A stretch of DNA of 53,314 nucleotides from a virus, in IMG/VR virus record IMGVR_UViG_3300033148_005268, positions 1 through 53,314 of that record; one strand, written 5' to 3'. Within the stretch, counting starts at the first letter, position 1. The number at the start of each line of letters is the position of its first letter. Below, in pieces: positions 9,209 through 16,409 of this stretch. The notes under the pieces were generated by a model. That model was given only the letters and a program-made list of their open reading frames with translations. It did not search any database and had not been told where the DNA came from. The position numbers and the translations under genes are program-made.

Positions 9209-9412
9209 ATGAGTCCTCGATCTGATACGGATCCGCTTGACGATTTTGCGGACCAGGTACGGCACCACACGTGCCTGGTTGAGTATTGGCTGAGGAAGCT
9301 TGTTAAAGAGCTAAGGAGTTGCCCATATGCTTCTAAAGATGGGAGTAAGTGTAAGGCGCTTGCGAAGGCGAATAAGAAGGGCCCTTCCGGCCGTGGAGGG
9401 CATATTCCGTGA
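9209..9412 (+). CDS. Small charged protein overlapping the endolysin gene
   Basis: 67 aa, starting 1 nt after the preceding stop. It is hydrophilic, with a central segment FADQVRHHTCLVEYWLRKL and a basic Cys-containing C-terminus. Its last 86 bases overlap the M15 endolysin in another frame. The ribosome site is weak, so expression would rely on coupling. Function unknown. Confidence 0.45.
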   Translation: MSPRSDTDPLDDFADQVRHHTCLVEYWLRKLVKELRSCPYASKDGSKCKALAKANKKGPSGRGGHIP

Positions 9413-9650
9413 GTTCGGATACGAGGCAGTTCTTACTAGCACTGATGAAGGAAATCATTCTCCTGGGTCTCTTCATTACGCTGGCCTTGCTGTGGATGTG
9501 CGCCTTCCGCCCGATAACGAAATGGCTATTGTGGCGAAGCTGAAGGTAAAGCTCGGGCATGATTACGATGTCGTGCATGAATCGAATCATATCCATATTG
9601 AGTACGATCCGAAGAGCCTTGGCAATACAAATGGGCGGTATCCGAAATGA
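9327..9650 (+). CDS. Endolysin, peptidase M15 family
   Basis: 107 aa; AAGGAG 8 nt before ATG 9327 fixes the start. The zinc pattern of M15 (VanY/L-Ala-D-Glu or D-Ala-D-Ala peptidases) is visible: SLHYAGLAVDVRL supplies the first His and Asp, and the C-terminal SNHIHIEYD supplies the HxH pair. The length matches minimal single-domain phage M15 endolysins. There is no signal peptide, so it needs a holin; candidate membrane proteins are at 8914 and 10391. It cuts peptidoglycan cross-links or stems for host lysis. Confidence 0.85.
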   Translation: MLLKMGVSVRRLRRRIRRALPAVEGIFREFGYEAVLTSTDEGNHSPGSLHYAGLAVDVRLPPDNEMAIVAKLKVKLGHDYDVVHESNHIHIEYDPKSLGNTNGRYPK

Positions 9651-9802
9651 GCACTGAACGTGACATAACATTTTACCTCGCCATTCGCGAGAAGCTACAA
9701 ACTGGCGATCTTTTGCTCTGGCAGAGCAAGTCAGTGCTTAGCTGGCTTATACGGAAGTTCAACGAAAACCACTATTCTTGGGGAGAAGGAAAGGGGGCTT
9801 AA
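9647..9802 (+). pseudogene. Truncated YiiX-like (NlpC/P60 superfamily) hydrolase
   Basis: 51 codons overlapping the endolysin stop by ATGA. The sequence LQTGDLLLWQSKSVLSWLIR followed by KFNENHYSW matches the N-terminus of permuted papain-like YiiX/NlpC proteins, which read GDLIL...SxLIRxxxxSPYSHVG. The frame stops just where the catalytic His region should begin and continues as GEGKGA*. The remaining catalytic part is missing, so this is a fragment, unless a frameshift or assembly error is present. Confidence 0.5.
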
Positions 9803-9805
9803 TCC

Positions 9806-10168
9806 ATGAAACACAAAAAAAATTATGCCACTACAATCTTTTTTCTGGCATGGCTTTTGCTGTCGGGCTGCGCTGGCCTGCATCAGGTCAAGCAACATCC
9901 TGTTAAGGGCAGCTACTATGTTGCCCGGGCAACTTTCAACGATGCCCTGGAAAGCTACCTCGCGCAGCGTCCTGCCGTAACAGAGGAAGAGCGCCAGGAA
10001 ATTGAGCCTGTCTTTTTTGAAGGGAAAAGAGCCCTTGATCTTTGGGGGACGGCAATTAAAGCAGGGGACAGTGACGACATTACCGAAAAGGCTCGGGCGT
10101 ATGACTTAATCAAGACAGAATTATTCCGGGCGCTGATCCGATATGGTGTAATTGATATCAGTGAATAA
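9806..10168 (+). CDS. Lipoprotein, lysis region
   Basis: 120 aa with GGAGAAGGAAAGGGGG upstream. The N-terminus has a basic n-region, a hydrophobic core and the lipobox LLSGC (Cys21), so it should be lipidated and anchored in the envelope. The mature part is helical and charged (TEEERQEIEPVFFEGKRALD). Its position after the endolysin is that of an outer-membrane spanin or a phage envelope lipoprotein. It is longer than typical Rz1 and not proline-rich, so the spanin call is only a possibility. Confidence 0.7.
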   Translation: MKHKKNYATTIFFLAWLLLSGCAGLHQVKQHPVKGSYYVARATFNDALESYLAQRPAVTEEERQEIEPVFFEGKRALDLWGTAIKAGDSDDITEKARAYDLIKTELFRALIRYGVIDISE

Positions 10169-10181
10169 AGGAGGGGCGGCC

Positions 10182-10352
10182 ATGCATATCTCAGAGAAAC
10201 AATTTACGTTGTTGATGATGGCCCTGGATATGGCGGCAAAATGGGCTTTACGGCAAGCTGAAGGCGACATTGATCGGCTGATTGCCGACGAGGAAGCCCG
10301 CACCGAGTCGTTAATGTCGCAGCTTGAAGGGAGGGAGGACGATGCAGTTTAA
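10182..10352 (+). CDS. Small acidic helical protein
   Basis: 56 aa from ATG 10182, preceded by AAAGGAGGGGCGGCC. An amphipathic helix (FTLLMMALDMAAKWALRQAE) is followed by an acidic tail. No family recognised. It lies in the compact lysis-region operon. Confidence 0.55.
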   Translation: MHISEKQFTLLMMALDMAAKWALRQAEGDIDRLIADEEARTESLMSQLEGREDDAV

Positions 10353-10390
10353 GTGGACTACACGATAATCTTGCCGGGGGTGATGATCCT

Positions 10391-10549
10391 ATGAAATTCG
10401 ATGACAAACAACTGGCCATCATATGCCTCTTAGCCCTGGGCCTCGCGGCGCTCTGGGCTGGTGGCACAGAATCGCTTGACTTGATTCGGGATATTGTGAT
10501 TGCAGTCGGGAGTTTTGTTACTGGAGTGAAGATTGGTGATAAGTCATGA
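10391..10549 (+). CDS. Two-span small membrane protein, holin candidate
   Basis: 52 aa. Two hydrophobic segments (LAIICLLALGLAALWAGG and IVIAVGSFVTGVKIG) with a charged start and a short basic end give the size and topology of a class II holin. The ATG follows GGGGGTGATGATCCT, and the stop overlaps the next ATG (ATGA). I favour this over the 8914 product as the holin, by topology only. Confidence 0.6.
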   Translation: MKFDDKQLAIICLLALGLAALWAGGTESLDLIRDIVIAVGSFVTGVKIGDKS

Positions 10550-10746
10550 CTGCCGTGCGTCTACAGACCGAGCGTAGCCTGCAGCAAGCCCTCTCTCTTT
10601 CCATCATCAAAGCCATCGTGAAACGCTATGGCGGCACCTGCCGAGTTGATCTTGCGACGGACACCGTATTCATAAACGTGGACAAAGACAAAGAAGCTGA
10701 GTGCGCGAAGGAGATTGAGGAAAGAGTTGGTGCGATGTGTGGCTAA
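10546..10746 (+). CDS. Small conserved-looking protein, end of late operon
   Basis: 66 aa coupled by ATGA to the preceding gene. Predicted alpha-beta mix (LSLSIIKAIVKRYGGTCRVD, DTVFINVDKDKEAECAKEIE), possibly a small ferredoxin-like fold. Function unknown. It is the last plus-strand gene before the convergent minus-strand operon; no hairpin terminator is seen in the AT-rich 76 nt that follow. Confidence 0.55.
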   Translation: MTAVRLQTERSLQQALSLSIIKAIVKRYGGTCRVDLATDTVFINVDKDKEAECAKEIEERVGAMCG

Positions 10747-10822
10747 CTATTCACACGGTTCATCATCCTCACCACCTCACCCATATATAATCAAACCAAC
10801 AAAAACTGCAAAACAAAACACC

Positions 10823-11308
10823 TTAATCATCTTCAACAGCCAAACCAAACGGCACACGCCCGTTAACTATAGCCTCCCAATGATCGACTACATCCGGGTG
10901 TACTGCACCGTGCTCCGTAGACCGTAATCTTCTTTTTGCTTCTTTCTGCACCCACTTCCATGTGCTTCTTGTAATAGACATAAACATATTCCGATGCTGC
11001 GGATAAAGCAAACACTCGTAGTTCAGCAGTCTAAGTGGCTTCCCATTATAACTAGAATCCCAACCATCTAAAAACCACCAGTGAACAATACTGGCCTGAA
11101 ATCCTGACAACCCGCCTTGTGGAGACCGTTCGACTGCCCAAGCTGCTGCAACAGCCGCCGCAGCAATAGCATGAACAATTGTTCCATAATCATGCTCATA
11201 ATCCTTAGTCAACTCCCTGATAAACTCCGGGAGTTCCCCAACGGTCATATTCTTTGCACGTTTGTACCACTCCTTATGAACACCATCTACCTCAGTGATC
11301 TTCTTCAT
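10823..11308 (-). CDS. Conserved phage early protein, unknown
   Basis: 161 aa, last gene of the minus-strand operon. It has a recognisable phage-type layout: MTVGELPEFIRELTKDYEHD, then the alanine-rich GTIVHAIAAAAVAAAWAVER, then SGFQASIVHWWF and a C-terminal segment rich in Trp and Arg. I recall similar proteins among tailed-phage hypotheticals, but their function is not known to me. It overlaps the 11305 gene by 4 nt (ATGA). Confidence 0.7.
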   Translation of the reverse strand: MKKITEVDGVHKEWYKRAKNMTVGELPEFIRELTKDYEHDYGTIVHAIAAAAVAAAWAVERSPQGGLSGFQASIVHWWFLDGWDSSYNGKPLRLLNYECLLYPQHRNMFMSITRSTWKWVQKEAKRRLRSTEHGAVHPDVVDHWEAIVNGRVPFGLAVEDD

Positions 11309-11670
11309 ACGCCCTCCTTTTTCAAACCGCTTATAGTAGCAATTATTTCCGGTATCGTGTGCTGTGGTAAGCCATTACCAGAACCGACACTTATAGAATC
11401 TATTACTAACTCATTAGAATCGTCGTCCGCACAAGTATCCACACAAGTTATGCAATTACTAGTAGTTCCAGTTTCATCAGCGGTTTTCACACGTTTTACA
11501 AAGTACTGCATAAAAGAGTCGGTTGGTTTGTCATAGATACGCACTTTTCTACAACCATTAGTATGACCCGTAACCGACACAACAACGTCCTTTTCCACCA
11601 CCACCCCATCGTTTACAAACGGAAAAAGACCTAATAACGGTAAACGCTTTAAAAACTGCCGCCTATTCAT
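11305..11670 (-). CDS. Small exported protein with Tat-like N-terminus
   Basis: 121 aa from the ATG at 11670, with GGAGG at ideal distance. The start NRRQFLKRLPLLGLFPFV resembles a short twin-arginine signal (RRxFLK plus hydrophobic core). The rest contains a cysteine-rich stretch (NCITCVDTC) and no known domain. If exported by Tat it would act in the periplasm. A basic N-terminus of a cytoplasmic protein is the alternative. Confidence 0.6.
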   Translation of the reverse strand: MNRRQFLKRLPLLGLFPFVNDGVVVEKDVVVSVTGHTNGCRKVRIYDKPTDSFMQYFVKRVKTADETGTTSNCITCVDTCADDDSNELVIDSISVGSGNGLPQHTIPEIIATISGLKKEGV

Positions 11671-12013
11671 TTTTATACACCTCCAAGTATACCGGCAAAC
11701 ACCTCTTTCTTGCTTTACTAAGTATATCAAAAGTACCACGACTCTTACCGTCCCACACAACTATTAAAGCATCTGCAAACTTCAACATCTCAGCATTCCT
11801 AATAAAGCCAGCAACACGACCATATGTGTTCCAGTCTGCCTGGAAGCGCGATAATTTCACACCATTTATCTTTGCCCACAACTCCCCCAAACGATCCACA
11901 CCTTTAGCTCCACCTGAAATGATTTCCGTTACATTGAATCCAGAAGCTATCACAGCTTTTTCTACAATACTATAGTCAGTAATCGTTCTGGAACCAGCTA
12001 TTATTACTCGCAT
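11663..12013 (-). CDS. SLOG-family protein, DUF2493 (YspA-like)
   Basis: 116 aa. The nucleotide-binding SLOG pattern is plain: RVIIAGSRTITD at the N-terminus, IISGGAKGVDRLGELWA, FQADWNTYGRVAGFIRN and LIVVWDGKSRGTFDIL. SLOG proteins bind nucleotides or nucleotide-derived signals; small DUF2493 proteins are common in phages and are thought to process or sense them. Its N-terminal 38 bases overlap the upstream membrane-protein gene, implying coupled translation. Confidence 0.85.
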   Translation of the reverse strand: MRVIIAGSRTITDYSIVEKAVIASGFNVTEIISGGAKGVDRLGELWAKINGVKLSRFQADWNTYGRVAGFIRNAEMLKFADALIVVWDGKSRGTFDILSKARKRCLPVYLEVYKNE

Positions 12014-12311
12014 TGCTTACCCACACACATGACCGCAAGTTATCGTCGCGTGCAGTATCATCAAGCGCCAAAAAGTGCCTATCCGCTCCTACCCAAATGG
12101 TGTTTAGATTCTCGTAATGCTTTGCAATATATTCCCGAAACTTACAACAAATCTTACAAACAATATAAATCATAAAACAAAAGCACCGCACGCAAAAGTA
12201 AAGCGCTATCAACCTAATGCCCAGCACATCTACAAAAATAATTGCCCACAAACAAACAGCGAGGCAGAACGTCAGAATAAAAATAGCAAGGCAACACAGT
12301 TCAGTTTTCAT
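11976..12311 (-). CDS. Small membrane protein
   Basis: 111 aa. Two long hydrophobic segments in residues 5-55 (IFILTFCLAVCLWAIIFVDV; FCFMIYIVCKICC) are followed by a soluble tail with GADRHFLALDDTARDD. Unusually rich in cysteine. GGAAGAGGC precedes the ATG, and the ATG overlaps the upstream stop. Function unknown; it could be a superinfection or membrane-active early protein. Confidence 0.55.
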   Translation of the reverse strand: MKTELCCLAIFILTFCLAVCLWAIIFVDVLGIRLIALYFCVRCFCFMIYIVCKICCKFREYIAKHYENLNTIWVGADRHFLALDDTARDDNLRSCVWVSNASNNSWFQNDY

Positions 12312-12445
12312 GCCTCTTCCTCACAACTGTCGTAGCAGTTCCAACATGGTTCATCGCCTACATTGAACATGGTTCCATGAACGTTGCAGCCTCCAAACCA
12401 CTCACTTCGAAAATACCTACAACCAAAGCATGTATCAGTATCCAT
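12308..12445 (-). CDS. 45-residue cysteine-rich protein
   Basis: Short gene fitting exactly between its neighbours: it overlaps the 12435 gene by 11 nt and its stop overlaps the next ATG (ATGA). The product has six cysteines, including CFGC and CWNC pairs spaced as in a zinc ribbon. No function can be assigned beyond probable metal binding. Confidence 0.55.
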   Translation of the reverse strand: MDTDTCFGCRYFRSEWFGGCNVHGTMFNVGDEPCWNCYDSCEEEA

Positions 12446-13184
12446 CATACTTCACCACTGCCTGCACAAGCTGAAGCGTTGGACGTTGAAGCACACCTGT
12501 TGTAGAATAGTAAACAGCAACACCACCTAACAACTCCCACCCGTCCTTGAGGCGTTTCTTGACTGCTACAGGTAACTGCTCCGGAGCTTCAATCAAGACG
12601 TCATAATCAACCACTTTACGCTGTGGCCTAAAATGATTAACGGTACGCACAGGCCATGCCCAGCGTTTATAATGTCTGTTTGTACAATACACGCTTCCAT
12701 GATCTATATCCACTCCCCATACTGCAGTTGATTCGGGATAAGCATCTACAGTATTGGACCAGTAAAACCCTGGAAAGACATTCTCAAAAGGATGATCTCT
12801 TGGCAGGGCGGGGTGCTTCTGACTATAATCTATTATACTTATAAGTTCTTGAAGTTCTGGAAGTCTCCAGCCGGACCCGAGCGTTCTGCACCACGTCTTA
12901 GCATCTTCCCAAGACATCTTGCCAAAATTGGCAGCATTAACCAACCACTCTAGCCCGGTCTTTTCATCTACCCAAGTTTTCATATCAACCACTTTACGCT
13001 GTTCACCCAACGTCTCGTGCGTGACCTCAATTTGGCCTTGAGCTTTCGCATCCTGAAGGCACTTTTCGCACGGCGTAACGCGTATCTCTGTTTTACCATC
13101 GTCACGATATGCCATGGTCGTATTTATCTCGCTGCCACATTTCCCACACAGAAACACTGTAAACGATCTAATCGGCGCGCTCAT
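12435..13184 (-). CDS. Zinc-ribbon / DUF1566 (C-type lectin-like) / DUF1737 fusion
   Basis: 249 aa in three parts. Residues 10-45 hold CGKCG...CEKC, a zinc ribbon. Residues about 70-185 are a DUF1566/Lcl domain: MSWEDAKTWCRTLGSGWRLP, IIDYSQKHPALP, FYWSNT and AWPVRTV, a C-type-lectin-like fold used for ligand display. Residues about 190-245 match DUF1737 (YDVLIEAPEQL, LKDGWELLGGVAVY, LVQAVVKYDG). The phrase QRKVVD recurs at both domain boundaries, suggesting modular assembly. DUF1566 domains are frequent targets of diversity-generating retroelements, but no reverse transcriptase is in this window. Confidence 0.8.
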   Translation of the reverse strand: MSAPIRSFTVFLCGKCGSEINTTMAYRDDGKTEIRVTPCEKCLQDAKAQGQIEVTHETLGEQRKVVDMKTWVDEKTGLEWLVNAANFGKMSWEDAKTWCRTLGSGWRLPELQELISIIDYSQKHPALPRDHPFENVFPGFYWSNTVDAYPESTAVWGVDIDHGSVYCTNRHYKRWAWPVRTVNHFRPQRKVVDYDVLIEAPEQLPVAVKKRLKDGWELLGGVAVYYSTTGVLQRPTLQLVQAVVKYDGY

Positions 13185-13566
13185 TTAGCCTCCTCTCAAT
13201 CTCCTCCGCCAGCTTCTTCGCTATCCCGATCAGGAACCAAAGCTCCTTCAGGGCGGCGCGGTATTGGGCTTCGGTCATAACGTCCATGTGTGGCCCAGCC
13301 ACTTTATCCCAATCTGCATAAGGCGTTGCTCTGCAATATGCACCACCACGACCGATATAGCGAATAGGACATTCCTCACACTTAATGTATTTCATAACGC
13401 GTGCTTTGAAAAACGGGCTTGGATGATATTTGTTGCATAAGGGGCAGTCGGTTGTCGTGTAATCTGTTTTACCCTCAAATACAATCCCGATCCATTTATA
13501 GATAGATAATACCGTCAGATCAAGATCAACGGCCAGCTTGCTTAGAGAGACGTTTTTTGCTTTCAT
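13168..13566 (-). CDS. Zinc-finger protein, unknown
   Basis: 132 aa from ATG 13566, chosen because it overlaps the upstream stop by ATGA. An N-terminal helix-turn-helix-like stretch (LSKLAVDLDLTVLSIYKWIG) precedes CPLC and CEEC pairs separated by about 25 residues, a CHC2-like or treble-clef zinc module (YHPSPFFKARVMKYIKCEEC). The C-terminal half is a long charged helix. CHC2-type fingers occur in primases, but no TOPRIM part is present. Confidence 0.65.
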   Translation of the reverse strand: MKAKNVSLSKLAVDLDLTVLSIYKWIGIVFEGKTDYTTTDCPLCNKYHPSPFFKARVMKYIKCEECPIRYIGRGGAYCRATPYADWDKVAGPHMDVMTEAQYRAALKELWFLIGIAKKLAEEIERRLNERAD

Positions 13567-13991
13567 GCTTTTTCTATCCCAAATCCTTTTCGTTTTACCC
13601 ATTCTTTTATTGTGCACAACTTCTTGCCGATACTCCACCGCAAGATTGGAGCTGCTTGAGTTATAACGCTATTGTTAACGATGATGCCAGCATACATATA
13701 CGGAGCGTTAACAATATAGAGATTTTCCTGATTTTCTAAATATTCCACAATAATATCACCATGGCATTCTTTTGGTTTACAAAAGCATCCTAGTCGCTTG
13801 CCCGCTAAGCTTAAAACTTCTGAATGGAATCTGTCGTCTTTTAGCCGTTCCGAAAACCAGGCTCGGTATTTCTTGATAACCTCTAAACGTGTCCCGTCGT
13901 TTCCGATAACGAATGGGTTGCCGAAGATAGATCCGCGACCAATGTATACATCATATGGTTCTCTGTAAAGATTTACGACTTTTGTTTTCAT
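13563..13991 (-). CDS. DUF4326 protein
   Basis: 142 aa from ATG 13991 (ATGA overlap with the upstream stop). Shows the DUF4326 signature: VVNLYREPYDVYIGRGSIFG, NPFVIGNDGTR, and GKRLGCFCKPKECHGDIIVE with its CxC...CH metal-like cluster. The family is widespread in phages and its biochemical role is not established. It sits near the SLOG gene in the same early operon, a context where nucleotide-signal handling is plausible but unproven. Confidence 0.85.
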   Translation of the reverse strand: MKTKVVNLYREPYDVYIGRGSIFGNPFVIGNDGTRLEVIKKYRAWFSERLKDDRFHSEVLSLAGKRLGCFCKPKECHGDIIVEYLENQENLYIVNAPYMYAGIIVNNSVITQAAPILRWSIGKKLCTIKEWVKRKGFGIEKA

Positions 13992-14620
13992 CAGAACCCC
14001 AATTCCATAATCACCCCAACCCGGTACCCGCCAAAGTCCCAACCTTCTATCACCTGCCATCCGGTCTCGCCAGGATTTCCGTCTGGTTCAAGGCCGTATG
14101 CGGAGACTTCGTGCCGTGCAATCTTCCAGGCGCCGAATAGGCCAAGCGATACATGATCGGTAAAGCGTTGCTTGTAATCCAGGCCTAGTTCCCCAGTAAA
14201 AGCATTGTCGATAGTTGCCACATAATGATCAAATCTCTCGGGTTGATACGTAGGTGCGAGATGCTGGCACTGATAGAACCACACTGGCTCCCACGCAAAA
14301 CCGTTTGGATCATATCTAGGGATGTCGTATCCGACCTTGAGATACATTGAGAAGTTGCCGATGAGGGCATGTTGATAGCCAAATCCGATTGAGTACATCT
14401 TGACATCCTGCCCCCACATTCGGAATGGGTCGATAGAACCATAAGCAAAGAAATCGTTGTGGATAACTCGAAGCTCCAGGTTTTCCAGTTCTTCGCCAGG
14501 GTTGGCCTTCAGTTCGGCATTGTTGTAGATCATCTGTGAGGTCCGCAACTGGATCTCGATGGCCGCAACTGGCATAGCAGATGCCATGACAAGTGATATG
14601 GCGATGATGATTGTTTTCAT
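13991..14620 (-). CDS. Phage-encoded outer-membrane beta-barrel protein
   Basis: 209 aa. Residues 1-20 (KTIIIAISLVMASAMPVAA) are a Sec signal peptide. The remainder alternates polar and hydrophobic residues in strands separated by turns, and the chain ends in RVGVIMELGF, with the C-terminal Phe and preceding aromatic/hydrophobic alternation of a BAM recognition signal. The size would suit an 8-strand barrel. Expressed early, it might alter the host surface, for example by masking a receptor against superinfection; that role is inference. It implies a diderm host. The stop overlaps the DUF4326 start. Confidence 0.72.
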   Translation of the reverse strand: MKTIIIAISLVMASAMPVAAIEIQLRTSQMIYNNAELKANPGEELENLELRVIHNDFFAYGSIDPFRMWGQDVKMYSIGFGYQHALIGNFSMYLKVGYDIPRYDPNGFAWEPVWFYQCQHLAPTYQPERFDHYVATIDNAFTGELGLDYKQRFTDHVSLGLFGAWKIARHEVSAYGLEPDGNPGETGWQVIEGWDFGGYRVGVIMELGF

Positions 14621-14988
14621 TTGTTAAGCTCCTTCCGAATGTTGTCCATCAGCTTTCGTTCTTCTTCTCCGGTCATATAACAATCTGGCTTCCTAAGCTT
14701 ATACACAATGCTAGCGAGGGTTTCCTTGATAACTGCGGAGGCCCCGAAAACGGCAGAATCAATCACCTGATCTGCGATTTTTTCGGCCAAATTTTTCGTG
14801 TCAGCGTTGAGTTTTTGCGAAAGCATTGCTGAAATTGCGGCAAAAAATTCTTGCTCAACAAACGCCTTGCTGATGGCGTCCTTTAAAGAGCTTTGGAATT
14901 CCCATTGGTTTATTGCGTCAAGAGTTGCCTTATCAAGAGCCTTCTGAATTGCATCGTTCATCTCTTCTTCGCTTACAGATATATTCAT
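14617..14988 (-). CDS. Helical protein, tandem paralogue A
   Basis: 123 aa, AAAGGTGG before the ATG, 4-nt overlap with the barrel gene. Almost wholly alpha-helical and charged. Its first 55 residues (EEEMNDAIQKALDKATLDAIN, WEFQSSLKDAI) align with the neighbour at 14985, so the two arose by duplication. The C-terminal half is unique. No known family. Confidence 0.65.
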   Translation of the reverse strand: MNISVSEEEMNDAIQKALDKATLDAINQWEFQSSLKDAISKAFVEQEFFAAISAMLSQKLNADTKNLAEKIADQVIDSAVFGASAVIKETLASIVYKLRKPDCYMTGEEERKLMDNIRKELNK

Positions 14989-15275
14989 ACTGCACCACCT
15001 TTCTTCGTTTCGCCCGTGTATTCAGATTTTGTTGTCGCAGTAACAATCCTTTTCGCCAGCTTTTCGGCTATTTTTTCGCTGTTGGTATCGTTTTCAAGTA
15101 TTAGTGAAAGCGCCTCTGAAATTCTTTTCACCAATCTTTGTTCCACAATGGCTCTTAGTATCGCATCGTGTAAATCGCTTTGAAATTCCCAGCTATTTAT
15201 GACTCCATTAATTGCCTTGTCGAGCGCATTCTGGATCGCACTATTCATTTCTTCTTCTCTTATCGTGATAATCAT
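14985..15275 (-). CDS. Helical protein, tandem paralogue B
   Basis: 96 aa. The N-terminal half (REEEMNSAIQNALDKA, NSWEFQSDLHDAILRAIVEQ) is a clear paralogue of the 14617 product. The C-terminal part SEKIAEKLAKRIV also resembles AEKIADQVIDSAV of its partner. GAGGGGGTGCGAC precedes the ATG. Probably self-associating helices; function unknown. Confidence 0.65.
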   Translation of the reverse strand: MIITIREEEMNSAIQNALDKAINGVINSWEFQSDLHDAILRAIVEQRLVKRISEALSLILENDTNSEKIAEKLAKRIVTATTKSEYTGETKKGGAV

Positions 15276-15307
15276 GTCGCACCCCCTCTTTTATTTCGCC
15301 CGTGTAT

Positions 15308-15889
15308 TCAGACCCCACGGGCAGGGGCTTGGGGGTTATTGGGAGGAGATTTTGCCGCCATTCGTCTTCTTGTTTCAAAAGTGTCAAGCGCACATTTCCA
15401 TATATCAGAACAAATATGATCTTTTATTGTATGTGCAAACTCAAATACTTTTTGTTTTGTCTCCTTGGACCAATTAAGGGCCACCACAATGTCCATTATT
15501 ACTCGGAGATGCTCCGGCGGAAAGTCTTCCTTCCGAAGATAGGCTGCGATGCTTTCTGGTGATGTATCGCCACCATTTGCCCCAGGCTCGACGATCTTTT
15601 TTTCTGAAGGGTCTGGTATGGGTTTTTGGGAGGCTTCTTGGATTTTGTTACGCTCCTTGTGGGTGATGGATCTGTCACGTCTAGTGATGTTTGCTTTTGG
15701 CGTATCAGCCTGTCCAAACAGCAAATCTTTTAGTACAACACGCTTGTTGGTCCATCTATCAATGAGTATTAAAATATCGTAGTTATTGTTTTCGCGTAAA
15801 AATTTCAATGCCTTCTTCTTGCGAAAGAAGTATCTAAACTCCCCTTCCCAATAGTTGGTTGCTTGTGCTATCCATCTTCTGAATTTCAT
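15308..15889 (-). CDS. Early protein sharing a linker with the RecT-like protein
   Basis: 193 aa. N-terminal basic/aromatic region (FRRWIAQATNYWEGEFRYFF), then a central linker PSEKKIVEPGANGG that is nearly identical in protein and DNA to the linker of the RecT-like protein at 16410. The C-terminal helical segment (residues 140-180) resembles the product of the 15921 gene. It therefore looks like a mosaic made from neighbouring genes. Function unknown; the link suggests a recombination-related partner. Confidence 0.6.
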   Translation of the reverse strand: MKFRRWIAQATNYWEGEFRYFFRKKKALKFLRENNNYDILILIDRWTNKRVVLKDLLFGQADTPKANITRRDRSITHKERNKIQEASQKPIPDPSEKKIVEPGANGGDTSPESIAAYLRKEDFPPEHLRVIMDIVVALNWSKETKQKVFEFAHTIKDHICSDIWKCALDTFETRRRMAAKSPPNNPQAPARGV

Positions 15890-15920
15890 ATAAAGTCTTC
15901 CTCAATTTCTTGGCTCACAT

Positions 15921-16184
15921 TTATTTCGCTTCAATCAGGTCCAGTAAGCGCTGATACTCGTCTTCCTGTTGTAAAAGTATCAAGCGCACAGCCCCGTATA
16001 TCATAACGAACATGTCTGTATGTTTATTGTGAAAACGGCTAAATATTTGGCTTTTAGAAAAAGCCTCCATCGCGCTCAAGAGGTTTTTGCTGGCCTCAAT
16101 ATCCTTTTTTACTTGAGCGGCACGCTTTTCATAATTTGGTTTACATTCTGACGGTCCGATATCCACTTGGCTACTAAGCATCAT
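15921..16184 (-). CDS. Small helical early protein
   Basis: 87 aa, start at two consecutive ATG codons after GGAGGGAATT. Mostly helical; the segment around IFSRFHNKHTDMFVMIYGAV parallels VFEFAHTIKDHICSDIWKCA in the 15308 product, and the DNA is visibly similar there, indicating duplication. Function unknown. Confidence 0.6.
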   Translation of the reverse strand: MMLSSQVDIGPSECKPNYEKRAAQVKKDIEASKNLLSAMEAFSKSQIFSRFHNKHTDMFVMIYGAVRLILLQQEDEYQRLLDLIEAK

Positions 16185-16253
16185 AATTCCCTCCTATTAT
16201 TCCAGCCGGTCTTCTCTGCTGCAACGGGCAAGGCTTTATATTCATCGTGTCCC

Positions 16254-16400
16254 CTAAAACTTCCGAAACAAAATCTCAAAGCTGTCTAGGTCTTCCATGG
16301 AAAAGCCGGAGATTTCCTGAAACACTTCAGGGTCGAAATTTGGCAGTTTTTTGAGCTGCTCAATCCCCTCGCGCGTAACAAGGTTTTTCCACCCTTTCAT
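16254..16400 (-). CDS. 48-residue protein
   Basis: AAGGAGGG lies 3 nt upstream of the ATG, one of the best ribosome sites in the operon. The product is acidic and helical (TREGIEQLKKLPNFDPEVFQ) and ends in TAG. No family recognised. It fills the gap between the RecT-like gene and the 15921 gene. Confidence 0.55.
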   Translation of the reverse strand: MKGWKNLVTREGIEQLKKLPNFDPEVFQEISGFSMEDLDSFEILFRKF

Positions 16401-16409
16401 ATTCCCTCC

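Noticed and set aside
12435-13184. Diversity-generating retroelement
   Set aside because: A DUF1566 domain is present, but no reverse transcriptase or template repeat was found in the window.
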